Origin: G963663525 sp963663525
GTDB lineage: Bacteria > Myxococcota_A > SURF-8 > G963663525
Assembly: GCA_963663525.2 (NCBI GenBank)
Contig: CAXXHC010000004.1
Location: 744,001 to 808,000, forward strand
Direction: 5' to 3'
Length of the DNA: 64,000 nt
The notes below the pieces were generated by a model. The model was not told the origin of the DNA and did not search any database. It was given only the letters and a program-made list of their open reading frames with translations. Both the position numbers and the translations under genes were made by a program. Of this stretch, positions 1 through 8,634 are shown piece after piece (the stretch's first letter is position 1; every line of letters starts with the position of its first letter).

Positions 1-1259
1 TTTTCTTGAGTTCTTGTCGCCTGTCCGAGATCGTTTCTGCTTGGCGTATGATCCGCCATGTTTTGCGCACCGCCAGGGTCTTCCTGCCGACCATGAAAGG
101 CTGTCACAAGCTTCAGGCGTCCCTTTCTACACACCGGACACAAGAGCGGATCGTGTCCGGTGAGCGCCATGTAGCGTTCGTCCCAGCTCATCTCGTCGTA
201 TCGCTCGATGGGGGCAGGCTCCAGAGCGCCCAGCAGTTTGCGGCAGCGCTTGATATTGCTTGCCCGAAAACGGTTGGCGTACAAGCCATAATACCGGATG
301 CGAGTAAAACCTTTGGAAAGAACGTGCATCAGAAAACGCCTGATAAACTCCGTTGCCGAGAGCGTCATCACGCGCTTTTCCCCTTCCTTTTTATAGTCCT
401 TGTAACGAAAGGAAACCTTGCCATCTTTCATTCCGATCAAGCGGTGATCGGAGATGGCGCTACGATGGGTGTAGCGGGACAGGTAGTTGAGCATCGTCTC
501 CGGCCCGCCGAAGGGCGCCTTGGCGTAGACATGCCACTTCATCCCACGGTGCTTTTTGATGAACCTGTCGAACTTTTTCGGATCGGCGAGTTTTTCGGAC
601 TTTCCGGTAAAGCGCAGCTTGCCCGTTTCATAGGCCTTTTTGAGAGACTCCAGAAACAATCGCCTGAAGAGGCTTTTCAGAACATTCACGTGCAGGAAAA
701 AATCTTCGCGGCAACTCACCCAGCGTTTGGAGTCGGAAGAAATCCCTCCTCCGGGGACGATCATGTGGATGTGGGGGTGATGCAACAATGTGCTTCCCCA
801 GGTATGCAGTACGCTGGTGAAGCCGATGTTCGCGCCCAGATGTTTGGGATCCTTGGCGATGGTGAGCATGGTTTTTGCCGAGGTCTTGAAGAGGATGTCG
901 TAGATCACGCGCCGGTTGACCAGCGCCAGGTCTTCGATCTGTTTCGGGATGGTGAAGACAACGTGAAAGTACTGCACGGGCAAGAGTTCGTCTCTTCGCT
1001 TTGCCAGCCACTTTGCCTTGGCCAGTGCGCCGCATCTGGGGCAGGCGCGATTGCCGCACGAGTTGTAGCCTTTCGTTTCATGTCCACAATGGTCGCAGCG
1101 CCTGCGCTCGCAGTGTCCGCCCATTTCAGGTGTGCGACAGGCCATGATGTCGTGCGCAGCCTTGATCTGTGTAGGCGATAAGAGATCGCCGTACTCGTCG
1201 AGAAATTCATCCCACTTCTCCCGGAGAACGTCAGCCGTTATGGTTTTATCATTACTCAT
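1..1259 (-). CDS. IS91-family Y2 (HUH) transposase, C-terminus cut by window edge
   Basis: Rolling-circle transposase of the IS91/IS801/IS1294 type, which nicks and re-joins single-stranded DNA at the element ends. The frame opens at ATG 1259-1257 and stays open to the left edge (419 codons), so only the extreme C-terminus should be missing. Seen in order: an N-terminal zinc region with clustered cysteines (C41, C50, CDHC at 55-58, CGNRACPRC at 68-76), the HUH metal motif HHPHIHM near residue 160, the catalytic-tyrosine motif YLSRYTHR near 258, and a late CPVC pair. Its ATG lies inside the end of the upstream recombinase gene (ATGAGTAA, 8-base overlap), so translation is probably coupled. It is the third gene of a minus-strand trio. 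No frameshift was seen. Family assignment is firm; element boundaries were not found. Confidence 0.9.
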   Translation of the reverse strand, partial: MSNDKTITADVLREKWDEFLDEYGDLLSPTQIKAAHDIMACRTPEMGGHCERRRCDHCGHETKGYNSCGNRACPRCGALAKAKWLAKRRDELLPVQYFHVVFTIPKQIEDLALVNRRVIYDILFKTSAKTMLTIAKDPKHLGANIGFTSVLHTWGSTLLHHPHIHMIVPGGGISSDSKRWVSCREDFFLHVNVLKSLFRRLFLESLKKAYETGKLRFTGKSEKLADPKKFDRFIKKHRGMKWHVYAKAPFGGPETMLNYLSRYTHRSAISDHRLIGMKDGKVSFRYKDYKKEGEKRVMTLSATEFIRRFLMHVLSKGFTRIRYYGLYANRFRASNIKRCRKLLGALEPAPIERYDEMSWDERYMALTGHDPLLCPVCRKGRLKLVTAFHGRQEDPGGAQNMADHTPSRNDLGQATRTQE

Positions 1260-2130
1260 GATTTGCCTCCGATCCCGGCAGAAGGTCGAAGGGGCTTCGC
1301 ATCCCGGCAATGCGTGCAGTGGCGATGTGGGTGTAGATGGTCGTGGTGGAGAAGGAGGCGTGCCCCATAAGCACCTGGATTGTGCGTAGATCGACGCCGT
1401 TCTCCAGCATATGGGTAGCGAAGCTATGGCGAAAACTGTGCGGCGTCACGTTCTTTTCGAGGCCTGATTGGACACGCACGTTTTTGCAGGCGGTCTGGAT
1501 GGAAGCGGTCGTGATGTGGCTCCCCGGCTTTCTTCCCGGAAACACCCAGGGATCCGTTCGCTTCACCTGGACGTTTGCAGGTTTGCACGTTCTCCAGTAC
1601 TCGCGTAAGATAAGCAGCAGTTTTGGGGACAGCACTGTGTAGCGGTCCTTGTTCATCTTCCCCTGGTTTACTCGGATGACCATTCTCTGACTGTCGATGT
1701 CACTGACCCGCAGATTGGCCGCCTCCGAGACGCGTAGACCGGAGGCGTACATGATTTGGAAAATCGTCCGGTATTTGAAGCTTTTCGCGGCGTCGAAAAA
1801 GCGGACGACTTCCGAAGGCGCAAGCACCACGGGAAGCGTTTTGGGCTCCCTGGCCGCTGGAATAGCGGCCAGCGGCCAGGGTCGGTCCATGACGTTGAGG
1901 AAGAAAAATCGGAAAGCGCGGGCGTAAGAATTGACGCTTCCCGGAGCGAGTCTGCGTTTATCATGCAGATAAAGCAGGTAGTCGCGGATCTCCTCCAGGC
2001 CGATTCGTCCCAACGACTTGCCGACGTGCTGCTCGAGTTTTTTCAGCCTGCGCAGATAGTCATCTTGCGTGGAGGTAGAAAGATTTCTCAATTTCATCTG
2101 CCGCACCATTCGTTGACGTGCGCTTCTCAT
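1252..2130 (-). CDS. Tyrosine recombinase (XerC/D-like integrase), middle gene of the IS91 trio
   Basis: Site-specific tyrosine recombinase of 292 residues. All expected active-site residues are visible: Arg in YASGLRVSEA, a Lys in the NQGKMNKDR beta-hairpin, the HxxR box as PHSFRHSFATH, a second His in LMGHAS and the nucleophile Tyr in TTTIYTH. The start chosen is ATG 2130, preceded by a strong AAAGGAGGT site; an upstream ATG at 2223 would only add residues overlapping the preceding gene. The ATG overlaps the TGA of the upstream recombinase-like gene (ATGA), and the end overlaps the transposase start by 8 bases. IS91-family elements with an upstream overlapping Y-recombinase are known to me; the role may be resolution or targeting of the transposition product, which is inference. 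Confidence 0.9.
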   Translation of the reverse strand: MRSARQRMVRQMKLRNLSTSTQDDYLRRLKKLEQHVGKSLGRIGLEEIRDYLLYLHDKRRLAPGSVNSYARAFRFFFLNVMDRPWPLAAIPAAREPKTLPVVLAPSEVVRFFDAAKSFKYRTIFQIMYASGLRVSEAANLRVSDIDSQRMVIRVNQGKMNKDRYTVLSPKLLLILREYWRTCKPANVQVKRTDPWVFPGRKPGSHITTASIQTACKNVRVQSGLEKNVTPHSFRHSFATHMLENGVDLRTIQVLMGHASFSTTTIYTHIATARIAGMRSPFDLLPGSEANHE

Positions 2131-2969
2131 ATCCGACCTCCTTTCACGGCTTCGCATGCATGGAAAGATGTCGCCTTCTTCCGGGTGATGAAACTCGCCG
2201 GGGCGGGACGGATGGAGGTGCAACGCAAGATGTGCCTGACCTCGCGCGGGTTATCTGCTTGCGTCAGACGATGCATAAAGAAGGAATAACGCAGTGTCTT
2301 CTCGATCGTCGTATAATCGAAACCGCCATCGATTGCAGCTTGCCTGATCGCCTTTTGCATGGGACCGGGAGTCAGTGGATTTCCATCGTGATCGCGTGTA
2401 AAAAGTAGATCCGTCCGGGGTCGGGTGTCGCGCCACCACCGGCGCAGAGTATCGAGTGTCTCCGGGTGAAGCGGAATGAATTGGGGCCACGCACTGTTTG
2501 TAGATTCCAGACGGATCAGCATCCTTTTGCCGTCGATGTCTCCTGTCCGCAGGCGACAGGTCTCGCCTATGCGCAAACCGCCGCCGAACGTTACGGTCAA
2601 AACCGTTTTGTGAAGCTCTGAAGTAACGCCATCAAGCAGTCGGTTCAGATTGCCCAGAGAGAGAGGATCGGGAATCGGCCCTGGCTTCCCGGGAGAAAGA
2701 AAGCAGGCCGCAACCTGAGGGCGATCCAGCGTCACGAAATAGAGAAACTTAAGCGCCATCAGCGCTTGGTGACGGAAACTGACCAGTCTCTTTTCCGATC
2801 TTGCCAGGTGCTTGATCCAGGCCTCGATTTCAGCCGAGCCCAGTTGCTCCGGCGAGCGCTTGAAATGTCGGACATACGATTCGGCGCGGTTTAGATACTG
2901 CCTGCGCGTGATGGGGCGCAGTCCGTAGCGTAAAAGATCGGCGCTCATTCTTTCCTTGAGATGTCCCAT
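2127..2969 (-). CDS. Degenerate tyrosine recombinase-like protein, first gene of the IS91 trio
   Basis: A 280-residue protein with the fold signature of a phage-integrase/XerD protein: an N-terminal SAM-like core-binding part, then FGGGLRIGETCRLR carrying the first catalytic Arg. The rest of the active site is eroded. The HxxR box reads KTLRYSF (His replaced), the second His position reads ILRCTS instead of LGHSS, and the nucleophile Tyr is missing in the stretch RPAPASFITRK. It probably binds DNA without cleaving it. A GGAGGAAA site precedes ATG 2969. The stop overlaps the next gene's start (ATGA), so it is coupled to the intact recombinase. It could be an accessory subunit or a decaying copy; retention of an open, coupled frame favours a role. 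Confidence 0.8.
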   Translation of the reverse strand: MGHLKERMSADLLRYGLRPITRRQYLNRAESYVRHFKRSPEQLGSAEIEAWIKHLARSEKRLVSFRHQALMALKFLYFVTLDRPQVAACFLSPGKPGPIPDPLSLGNLNRLLDGVTSELHKTVLTVTFGGGLRIGETCRLRTGDIDGKRMLIRLESTNSAWPQFIPLHPETLDTLRRWWRDTRPRTDLLFTRDHDGNPLTPGPMQKAIRQAAIDGGFDYTTIEKTLRYSFFMHRLTQADNPREVRHILRCTSIRPAPASFITRKKATSFHACEAVKGGRI

Positions 2970-3344
2970 GAGTTTCCTCCATGTGATGGACGTCGCCCGG
3001 AAATCGGACGACTGAGATCACGAGGATGGAGGATTCATGGGATTTGAAGCAAGGTTAGCCGGGAAAGAACGGGGAGACGCCACAGACGCCAAGGGGCTTT
3101 ACGATCATAAGGACAAAGGTGGGATCGAGCACGGCCTTACGGACCGGCAGGGACTAAAAACTGCCGCGAAGCGGCTTCGTACGCGGAGGATGACGGATGA
3201 TGTCGCATTTTTAGATGCCGGAGTAATAAAACAGAAAACACCCGCTTTTTGTTCCAAGGGCGGTGAATTTTCCGGGTTATTGCGCGGTTTCAGAAGGGGG
3301 GACTCAGAGACAACGTTGTTTTGGACAGTAGTGATGCAGAAACA

Positions 3345-3369
3345 AAAACCCCGCCGAAAAGGCAGGGTT
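3345..3369 (-). terminator. Second (distal) Rho-independent terminator of the fdh operon
   Basis: Minus-strand hairpin AACCCTGCC-TTTTC-GGCGGGGTT with one G-T pair, followed by TTTTTG. It sits just beyond the first terminator and gives a tandem stop for the formate dehydrogenase transcript. Confidence 0.8.
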
Positions 3370-3371
3370 CG

Positions 3372-3402
3372 AAAAAAAGGCCGTGCTCGTTATAACACGG
3401 CC
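3372..3402 (-). terminator. First Rho-independent terminator of the fdh operon
   Basis: Minus-strand stem GGCCGTG / CACGGCC with a 10-base loop, followed directly by seven T. It begins about 20 bases after the NuoF-like stop codon. Confidence 0.85.
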
Positions 3403-3419
3403 CATAGGTTTGAAATCGC

Positions 3420-5297
3420 TCAGGATCTCGTGATCGCTCCGAAAGCGCACGAGGAATAACAGCTCCCGCAGTGAATGCACAGTGCCTGATTGAGTTCATG
3501 CGGTTTCTTTTTCTCTCCGGTGATGGCACCGACGGGACATTTCTTGGCGCATAGCGAGCAGCCCCGGCAGGCATCCGCATCGATGCCGAAGGTAATCAGT
3601 GCGTTGCAGACCAGCGACGGGCATTTGCCGTCCCGAATGTGGGCTTCGTACTCGTGGCGGAACCAGCGCAGCGTGCTCAACACGGGGTTGGGAGCCGTTT
3701 GTCCCAGTCCGCAAAGACTGGAATCCCCCGTGGTTTGTGCAAGATCGTCCAATCGATTCAATACGTCGTCCATCTCCTCAGGCTTGTAGTTGCCCTCGCA
3801 GATGTTTTGAAGGATTTCCAGCATCCGCTTCGTGCCGATTCGGCAGGGAACGCATTTTCCACAGCTTTCGCGCTGGATGAAATCCATGAAGAACTTGGCC
3901 ACATCGACCATGCAGTTGTCTTCATCCATCACGACCATGCCGCCGGAACCCATCATTGCGCCGACGGTTTTCAAGGATTCGTAGTCGATCTCGATGTTCA
4001 TGTGGTCGCTATCGATACAGCCGCCGGAAGGTCCGCCCATCTGCACGGCTTTGAAGGCTTTTCCGCCCAGGATGCCGTCGCCGATGTCTTCGATGATCTG
4101 GCCAACCGTGGTGCCCATGGCGACTTCCACGAGCCCGGTATTTTTGATCTTTCCCGACAGCGCGAACACTTTGGTTCCCTTGCTGGACTTCGTGCCGACC
4201 GACGAGAACCACTCGTCGCCCTTGCGCACGATGTCGGGCAGATTCGCCAGGGTTTCCACGTTGTTGATGATCGAAGGCTTGCCGAATACACCCGCTTGGG
4301 CGGGGAATGGGGGACGCGGGCGAGGTTCGCCCCGTTTGCCCTCGATGCTGTGTATCAGCGCCGTTTCCTCGCCGCAGACGAAGGCTCCCGCGCCTTTCTT
4401 CACATAGATTTCGAGGTCGAAGCCGGAGCCGAGGATGTTTTCGCCGAGGAATCCGTGCTTTTTCGCTTCGTCGATGGCGATCATAAGACGTTCGATGGCG
4501 AGCGGATATTCGGCGCGGATGTAGACGTATGCCTTGGTTGCGCCGATTCCGTAGGCCGCGATGCCCATGCCTTCCAGCAGACGGTGCGGGTCGCCTTCGA
4601 TCACCGCGCGGTCCATGTACGCGCCCGGATCGCCTTCGTCGGCGTTGCAGATGAGATACTTCTGATCCGCCGGATTTTTGAGCGAGAGTTTCCACTTGGT
4701 TCCCGTGGGAAATCCGCCGCCGCCACGACCGCGCAGGCCGCTTTTTTCCACCGAATCGCACAGTTCTTCGCGCACCGTGCCAAGCGCTTTTTTCAGCGCC
4801 TGGTAGCCTCCATTGGCCACGTATTCCTCGATCGATGTAGGATCGATCACGCCGCAGTTGGAGAGCACGAAGCGGGTCTGCGGCTTGAAAAACGGCAGAT
4901 CCTTGAGATTCGGCACGTCCGGCCACGGCTGCTGGTCGCCCTCGGCCTCGAACTGTCCGAATATGTATTTTTCTTCCGGAAGGTTGCCATCGAAGACCGC
5001 TTCCAGAATTTCGGGAACCTTTTTCTGGACCACGCCTTTGAGAGAAATGCGTGTCTTTCCGGGGAATTGCACATCGACGATCGGTTCCACGGAACACATG
5101 CCGATGCAACCCACCTTCACCACGTCGGCTTCGATGCCTTTTTCTTTCAGGAATTCCTCGATGGCGCTCATGGTGTAGGCGGCTCCGGCACCGAGACCGC
5201 AGGTACCCCAGCCCACGAAAATCACGGGACGCGAAATCGTTTCACGCCGGTATTCCGCCATCGTTTCCTTATCCATTTGCAATAGATTCGTATTCAT
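3420..5297 (-). CDS. NuoF-like NAD(H)/FMN subunit of formate dehydrogenase with C-terminal 2x[4Fe-4S] ferredoxin
   Basis: Flavoprotein diaphorase subunit (625 residues) passing electrons between FMN/NAD(H) and FeS clusters. Domains in order: an N-terminal thioredoxin-like [2Fe-2S] domain (GTCGLGAG, then VGCIGMCSVEP), the NuoF core with the Gly-rich NADH loop GLRGRGGGGFPTGTKW and FMN-region motif NADEGDPGAYMDR, an SLBB segment, the [4Fe-4S] motif ESCGKCVPCR plus a later Cys in SSLCGLG, and two C-terminal ferredoxin motifs (CRGCSLCAKKCP, CIHCGSCYSSC). This layout matches HydB/HndC-type subunits of NAD-linked hydrogenases and formate dehydrogenases rather than respiratory complex I. It lies 7 bases after the NuoE-like gene and is last in the fdh operon. 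Whether the complex bifurcates electrons or simply reduces NAD cannot be read from sequence. Confidence 0.93.
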   Translation of the reverse strand: MNTNLLQMDKETMAEYRRETISRPVIFVGWGTCGLGAGAAYTMSAIEEFLKEKGIEADVVKVGCIGMCSVEPIVDVQFPGKTRISLKGVVQKKVPEILEAVFDGNLPEEKYIFGQFEAEGDQQPWPDVPNLKDLPFFKPQTRFVLSNCGVIDPTSIEEYVANGGYQALKKALGTVREELCDSVEKSGLRGRGGGGFPTGTKWKLSLKNPADQKYLICNADEGDPGAYMDRAVIEGDPHRLLEGMGIAAYGIGATKAYVYIRAEYPLAIERLMIAIDEAKKHGFLGENILGSGFDLEIYVKKGAGAFVCGEETALIHSIEGKRGEPRPRPPFPAQAGVFGKPSIINNVETLANLPDIVRKGDEWFSSVGTKSSKGTKVFALSGKIKNTGLVEVAMGTTVGQIIEDIGDGILGGKAFKAVQMGGPSGGCIDSDHMNIEIDYESLKTVGAMMGSGGMVVMDEDNCMVDVAKFFMDFIQRESCGKCVPCRIGTKRMLEILQNICEGNYKPEEMDDVLNRLDDLAQTTGDSSLCGLGQTAPNPVLSTLRWFRHEYEAHIRDGKCPSLVCNALITFGIDADACRGCSLCAKKCPVGAITGEKKKPHELNQALCIHCGSCYSSCAFGAITRS

Positions 5298-5304
5298 GGC
5301 CGCC

Positions 5305-5775
5305 TCACTCTTTCTCTTCGCGCCTGCGGTATTGCCTGACGAGTTTTCCCACCTTCGCGGGCGTCATCCCGGCGTGGAACTCCCCGTTGATGCTGATGAC
5401 CGGCGCGAGTCCGCACGCCCCGATGCAGGCGACCACTTCGAGGCTGAAAAGCTCGTCTTCGGTCGTCTGTCCGGGATCGATGGCGAGTTCGTCCTGCAAG
5501 GCTTGCAGCACGGCAGCCGATCCCTTGACGTGGCAGGCCGTTCCACGGCAGACGGTAATCGTGTATTTTCCAGGTTTTACGAATCGGAACTGATTGTAAA
5601 ACGTCGCCACGCCGTACACTTTGCTCGGCGGAAGGCCAAGATGGTGGCCGATTTCGTACATGGCGTCCTGCGACAGATACCCTTCCTCTTCCTGCACTTC
5701 CTGCAAGATGGGAATCAGTTTGTCCTGGTGGGCGCCGACGTAGCGGCTAAGGACTGTTTGAACTCCACTTGACAT
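5305..5775 (-). CDS. NuoE-like [2Fe-2S] subunit of NAD-linked formate dehydrogenase
   Basis: Thioredoxin-like [2Fe-2S] protein of 156 residues, normal length for NuoE/HydC/FdsG. The four ligands are visible as CRGTAC and CIGACG, and the N-terminal helical part has the typical YNQF segment. It should sit next to the NuoF-like subunit and relay electrons to or from FMN. It is located between fdhA (123-base gap with a hairpin) and the NuoF-like gene (7-base gap), all on the minus strand. Context makes it a formate dehydrogenase subunit; no other complex I genes are present. Confidence 0.93.
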   Translation of the reverse strand: MSSGVQTVLSRYVGAHQDKLIPILQEVQEEEGYLSQDAMYEIGHHLGLPPSKVYGVATFYNQFRFVKPGKYTITVCRGTACHVKGSAAVLQALQDELAIDPGQTTEDELFSLEVVACIGACGLAPVISINGEFHAGMTPAKVGKLVRQYRRREEKE

Positions 5776-5849
5776 GTTTCAACCCGTTTTGTTGTGAGCC
5801 TCATGTAAGGCTGCGTCAGAAAGGTAGACCCCTTCGAACTCCGGACCTC

Positions 5850-5876
5850 GGAGGCAACCCACAGGGGGTTGCCTCC
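5850..5876 (-). other. Intercistronic hairpin between fdhA and the NuoE-like gene
   Basis: Near-perfect inverted repeat, 11-base arms GGAGGCAACCC / GGGTTGCCTCC around a short loop, in the 123-base gap after fdhA. It lacks a T-run on the minus strand, so it looks more like an mRNA processing or stability element than a full terminator. It could tune subunit stoichiometry (inference). Confidence 0.55.
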
Positions 5877-5898
5877 GGGGAGGAGAAAGAAGTACGTG

Positions 5899-8634
5899 TC
5901 AGGGCCTGGCTTGCCTGCGGCGCCCGTGTTCGGGACCAAGCGGTTCGCCGTCGGCGATTTTTTCGACCTTGATCGCGCAGACTTTGTACTCTGCGGTGTT
6001 CGTCACGGGGTCGAAAGCATCGATGGTCAGCGCGTTTCCGCAAGCCTTGGCAAAGTGGAAACTGGTCCAGCAGACGCCCTCCGGGGAACGTTCGCTCACC
6101 CAGGCGCTCAGTTCGATCGAACCACGCCGCGAACTGGCGCGTACGAGGTCACCGGTCTTTACGTTCATCTTTTCGGCGTCGGCGGGGCTGATTTCCAGCC
6201 ATTCCTCGCCGCACAGCTTGTGAACGCCTTCGCAATGATGCGTCTGTACCGTGTGGTAGTGCCAGAGTCGCCGACCGGTGCTCAGGTAGAAGGGGTATTC
6301 CTCGTCCGGGGTTTCCGCAGGCGGACGGTATTCGAGAGCGTGGAACTTGCCCTTGCCACGGGTGAAATTGCCGCCTTTGTGCAGGAATTCCGTGCCGGGA
6401 TGGTCGAGTGTGGGACAAGGCCATTGCAGGCCGACGTCCTTGATCCGCTCCCAGGTAATGCCGCCGTAACTCGGTCCAAGTGCCCGGATTTCCTCGGAAA
6501 TGGCGTGAGACGAGCTAAAGCCCATGTCCACGCCCAGGCGTTTGCCCAGTTCGTTGAGCACCCACCAGTGGGACCGGGCTTCTCCCGGCGGTTTCAAGGC
6601 TCCGCGCACGCGGTTGACCCGGCGCTCGGAGTTGGTGAAGGTGCCGTCTTCCTCGCCCCAGGAGAGGTCGGGGAAGATCACGTCGGCATAAGGTGTGGTT
6701 TCGTTGTGGAAGATTTCGCCCACGATGACGAACTCGCACTCTTCCAGGCAATGCGTCGTGTGTGCGATGTTCGGCTCGGTCAGCACGACGTTCTCGCCGT
6801 AGACGTACAACGCCCTGGTCTGGCCATCGAGGCAACCGGAGAACATATCCGGCATGGTTTTACCCTCTTTGCCGTCCAGCGAATCGACGCCCCAGGCCTT
6901 GGCGAATTTCTCGCGGGCCTTGGGATCGGTCACGGCCTGGTAGCTGTTGAATACGTTCGGCAACGCGCCCATGTCGCACGCGCCCTGGACGTTGTTCTGT
7001 CCGCGCAACGGATTGACGCCGCCCGCGTATTTGCCGAGATTGCCCAGCAGCATTTGCAGGTTGGCGCAGCTTTTCACGTTGTCGGTGCCGCAGGTGTGCT
7101 CGGTGATACCCAGCGTATACACCAGGGACGCCGTTTCCGCTTCGGACAGCATTTTGGCGACCTTTTGCAGCGTCACGACGGGAACCCCGGCGATTTTCTC
7201 AACCTTTTCGGGCGTGTAGCCCATCACGACCTTTTTCAGTTCGTCGAAATCCTCGGTGTGGTTTTCGACGAAATCCTTGTCGTACCAGTCGTTTACAATG
7301 ATCTCGCGCATCAACCCGTTGATATAGGCTACGTCCGAGCCGGGGTTGATCTGTACGTGCATCGTCGCCCACCGGGTGAGGTCGATTTTGCGCGGATCGT
7401 TGACAATCAACGTCGCGCCCTTTTTCACGGCCCGTTTCATGTAGTAGCTTATGACCGGGTGGGCCTCGGTGGTGTTGGACCCGATCACAAACAAGAATTT
7501 TGCGTTCTCAAACTCCTGGATGGAGTTCGTCATCGCTCCCGAACCAAAGCTTGCCGCCAGACCGGCGACCGTGGGAGCGTGTCAAGTACGGGCGCAATGG
7601 TCGACGTTGTTCGTCCCCATTACGCCCCTCGCAAACTTCATTAGCGCATAGTTGTTTTCGTTGGTGGTACGGGCCGAGCTCACCGCGCTGAAGGTGTCCG
7701 GTCCGTATTTCAGCTTGATTTCCCGCAACTTCTCGGCGGTGTAATCGAGCGCTTCCTCCCAACTGACTTCGACGTGCTCGCCGTTCTTTTTAATCATCGG
7801 TCGCTGGACGCGCTTCGGGCTGGACGGGAAGTCGTAGGCGAAGCGTCCCTTGACGCACAGCATTCCGTCGTTGGGCGGGATGCCGTCGCGACCGCTGACG
7901 CGAACGATGCGGTTGCGGTATTTGTCCACGTGCAGCGTAACCTGGCAGCCGACGCCGCAGTACGGGCAGGTGGTGTTGACTTTTTCCAATTCCCACTCGC
8001 GGCCCTTGACCATCGCTTTTTTCTCGATGATCGCCGCCGTGGGGCAGACCTGGGCGCATTCGCCGCATTGCACGCAGCTTGAATCCGCCATCGGAATGCC
8101 GGTATCGCAAACGACCTTGGTATCGTAGCCGCGCCCCTGGAAGGTCAGGACTTCGTTGACCACCAGGTTGTGGCAGGCTTCGATGCAACGACCGCATTCG
8201 ATGCATTTGTTGGGGTTCATGATGAGCATCGGGGAGCTGGCGTCTAGCGGGCGTCCCGGTTCCTCGACGACATCCCACTTTTTGATGCCCAGCCAGTAGG
8301 CGGTGTCCTGGAGTTCGCAGCGCCCGTTCGCCTCACAGGTCATGCAATTGTGGTGGCCGTTGGAGATCAGGTTTTCCACGATGATCCGGCGGGATTTCTT
8401 CACCCGCTCGCTTTGCGTGGAAATCACCATTCCATCGGACGCCGGAAGGTTGCACGACATCTGCAAGCCGCGCATTCCCTCGACCTCCACCGAGCAGACC
8501 CGGCAGCGACTGGCCTTCCCCGTCCTGGCGTGCCAGCACAGCGTGGGAATCCAGATCCCGTTTTCACGGGCCACGTCGAGCACCGTCTGTCCCTCACGGA
8601 ACTCCAGCACCCGGTCATCGATCGTGATTTTCAT
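5899..8634 (-). CDS. fdhA: Selenocysteine-containing formate dehydrogenase catalytic subunit (Mo/W-bis-MGD)
   Basis: Oxidises formate to CO2, or the reverse, at a molybdenum or tungsten bis-MGD centre. The 911-residue frame contains one in-frame TGA at 7584-7582 (residue 351) in the context HCART-Sec-HAPTVAGL, exactly where formate dehydrogenases carry selenocysteine, so it is read through. Domains: N-terminal NuoG-like [2Fe-2S] (CWHARTGKASRCRVC), His/Cys [4Fe-4S] (HHNCMTCEANGRCEL), two ferredoxin clusters (CIECGRCIEACH, CVQCGECAQVCP), the molybdopterin [4Fe-4S] motif CPYCGVGC, then the MGD-binding region and C-terminal dinucleotide-binding domain. The ATG (8634) overlaps the fdhD stop as ATGA with GGAAGGAGGG upstream. 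The FeS set fits electron transfer to the NuoE/NuoF-like pair. A standard gene caller would split it into two pieces. Confidence 0.96.
7535..7578 (-). promoter_or_regulatory. Bacterial SECIS element for the fdhA UGA codon
   Basis: Starts three bases after the TGA. Outer stem GCTCCC / GGGAGC, inner stem GTCGCC / GGCGGC with one G-T pair, and an apical loop GGTCT. The same GGUCU loop is the SelB-binding feature of the E. coli fdhF SECIS, and the spacing from the UGA is in the usual range. It should recruit SelB with Sec-tRNA during translation of fdhA. Confidence 0.88.

Larger units (their letters stand above)
2970..3419. other. Intergenic region between the mobile element and the fdh operon
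   Basis: This 450-base stretch separates the start of the mobile-element trio from the 3' end of the formate dehydrogenase operon, both on the minus strand. It should contain the promoter of the trio and possibly one end of the element, but I could not identify either by eye. It holds two tandem minus-strand terminators, listed separately. A 140-codon plus-strand frame (3037-3459) crosses both terminators, runs antisense into the NuoF-like gene and resembles nothing, so I do not call it. Confidence 0.6.

Noticed and set aside
628..1210. Two short minus-strand frames inside the IS91 transposase region suggesting a frameshifted gene
   Set aside because: They are in other frames; reading from ATG 1259 gives an uninterrupted transposase with all motifs to the window edge.
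3037..3459. 140-codon plus-strand frame between the mobile element and the fdh operon
   Set aside because: It crosses two minus-strand terminators, overlaps the NuoF-like gene antisense and has no domain-like features.
5850..5876. Hairpin after fdhA as an operon terminator
   Set aside because: No T-run follows on the minus strand, and the NuoE/NuoF-like genes downstream clearly belong with fdhA.
7582..7584. In-frame stop splitting fdhA into two genes or marking a pseudogene
   Set aside because: The codon is TGA at the known selenocysteine position and a SECIS-like hairpin follows at once; the frame continues with full formate dehydrogenase sequence.
3639..7644. Two long plus-strand frames (about 550 and 590 codons) antisense to the formate dehydrogenase genes
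   Set aside because: Composition follows the complement of real coding sequence, with no motif or ribosome site; the minus-strand genes are clear.
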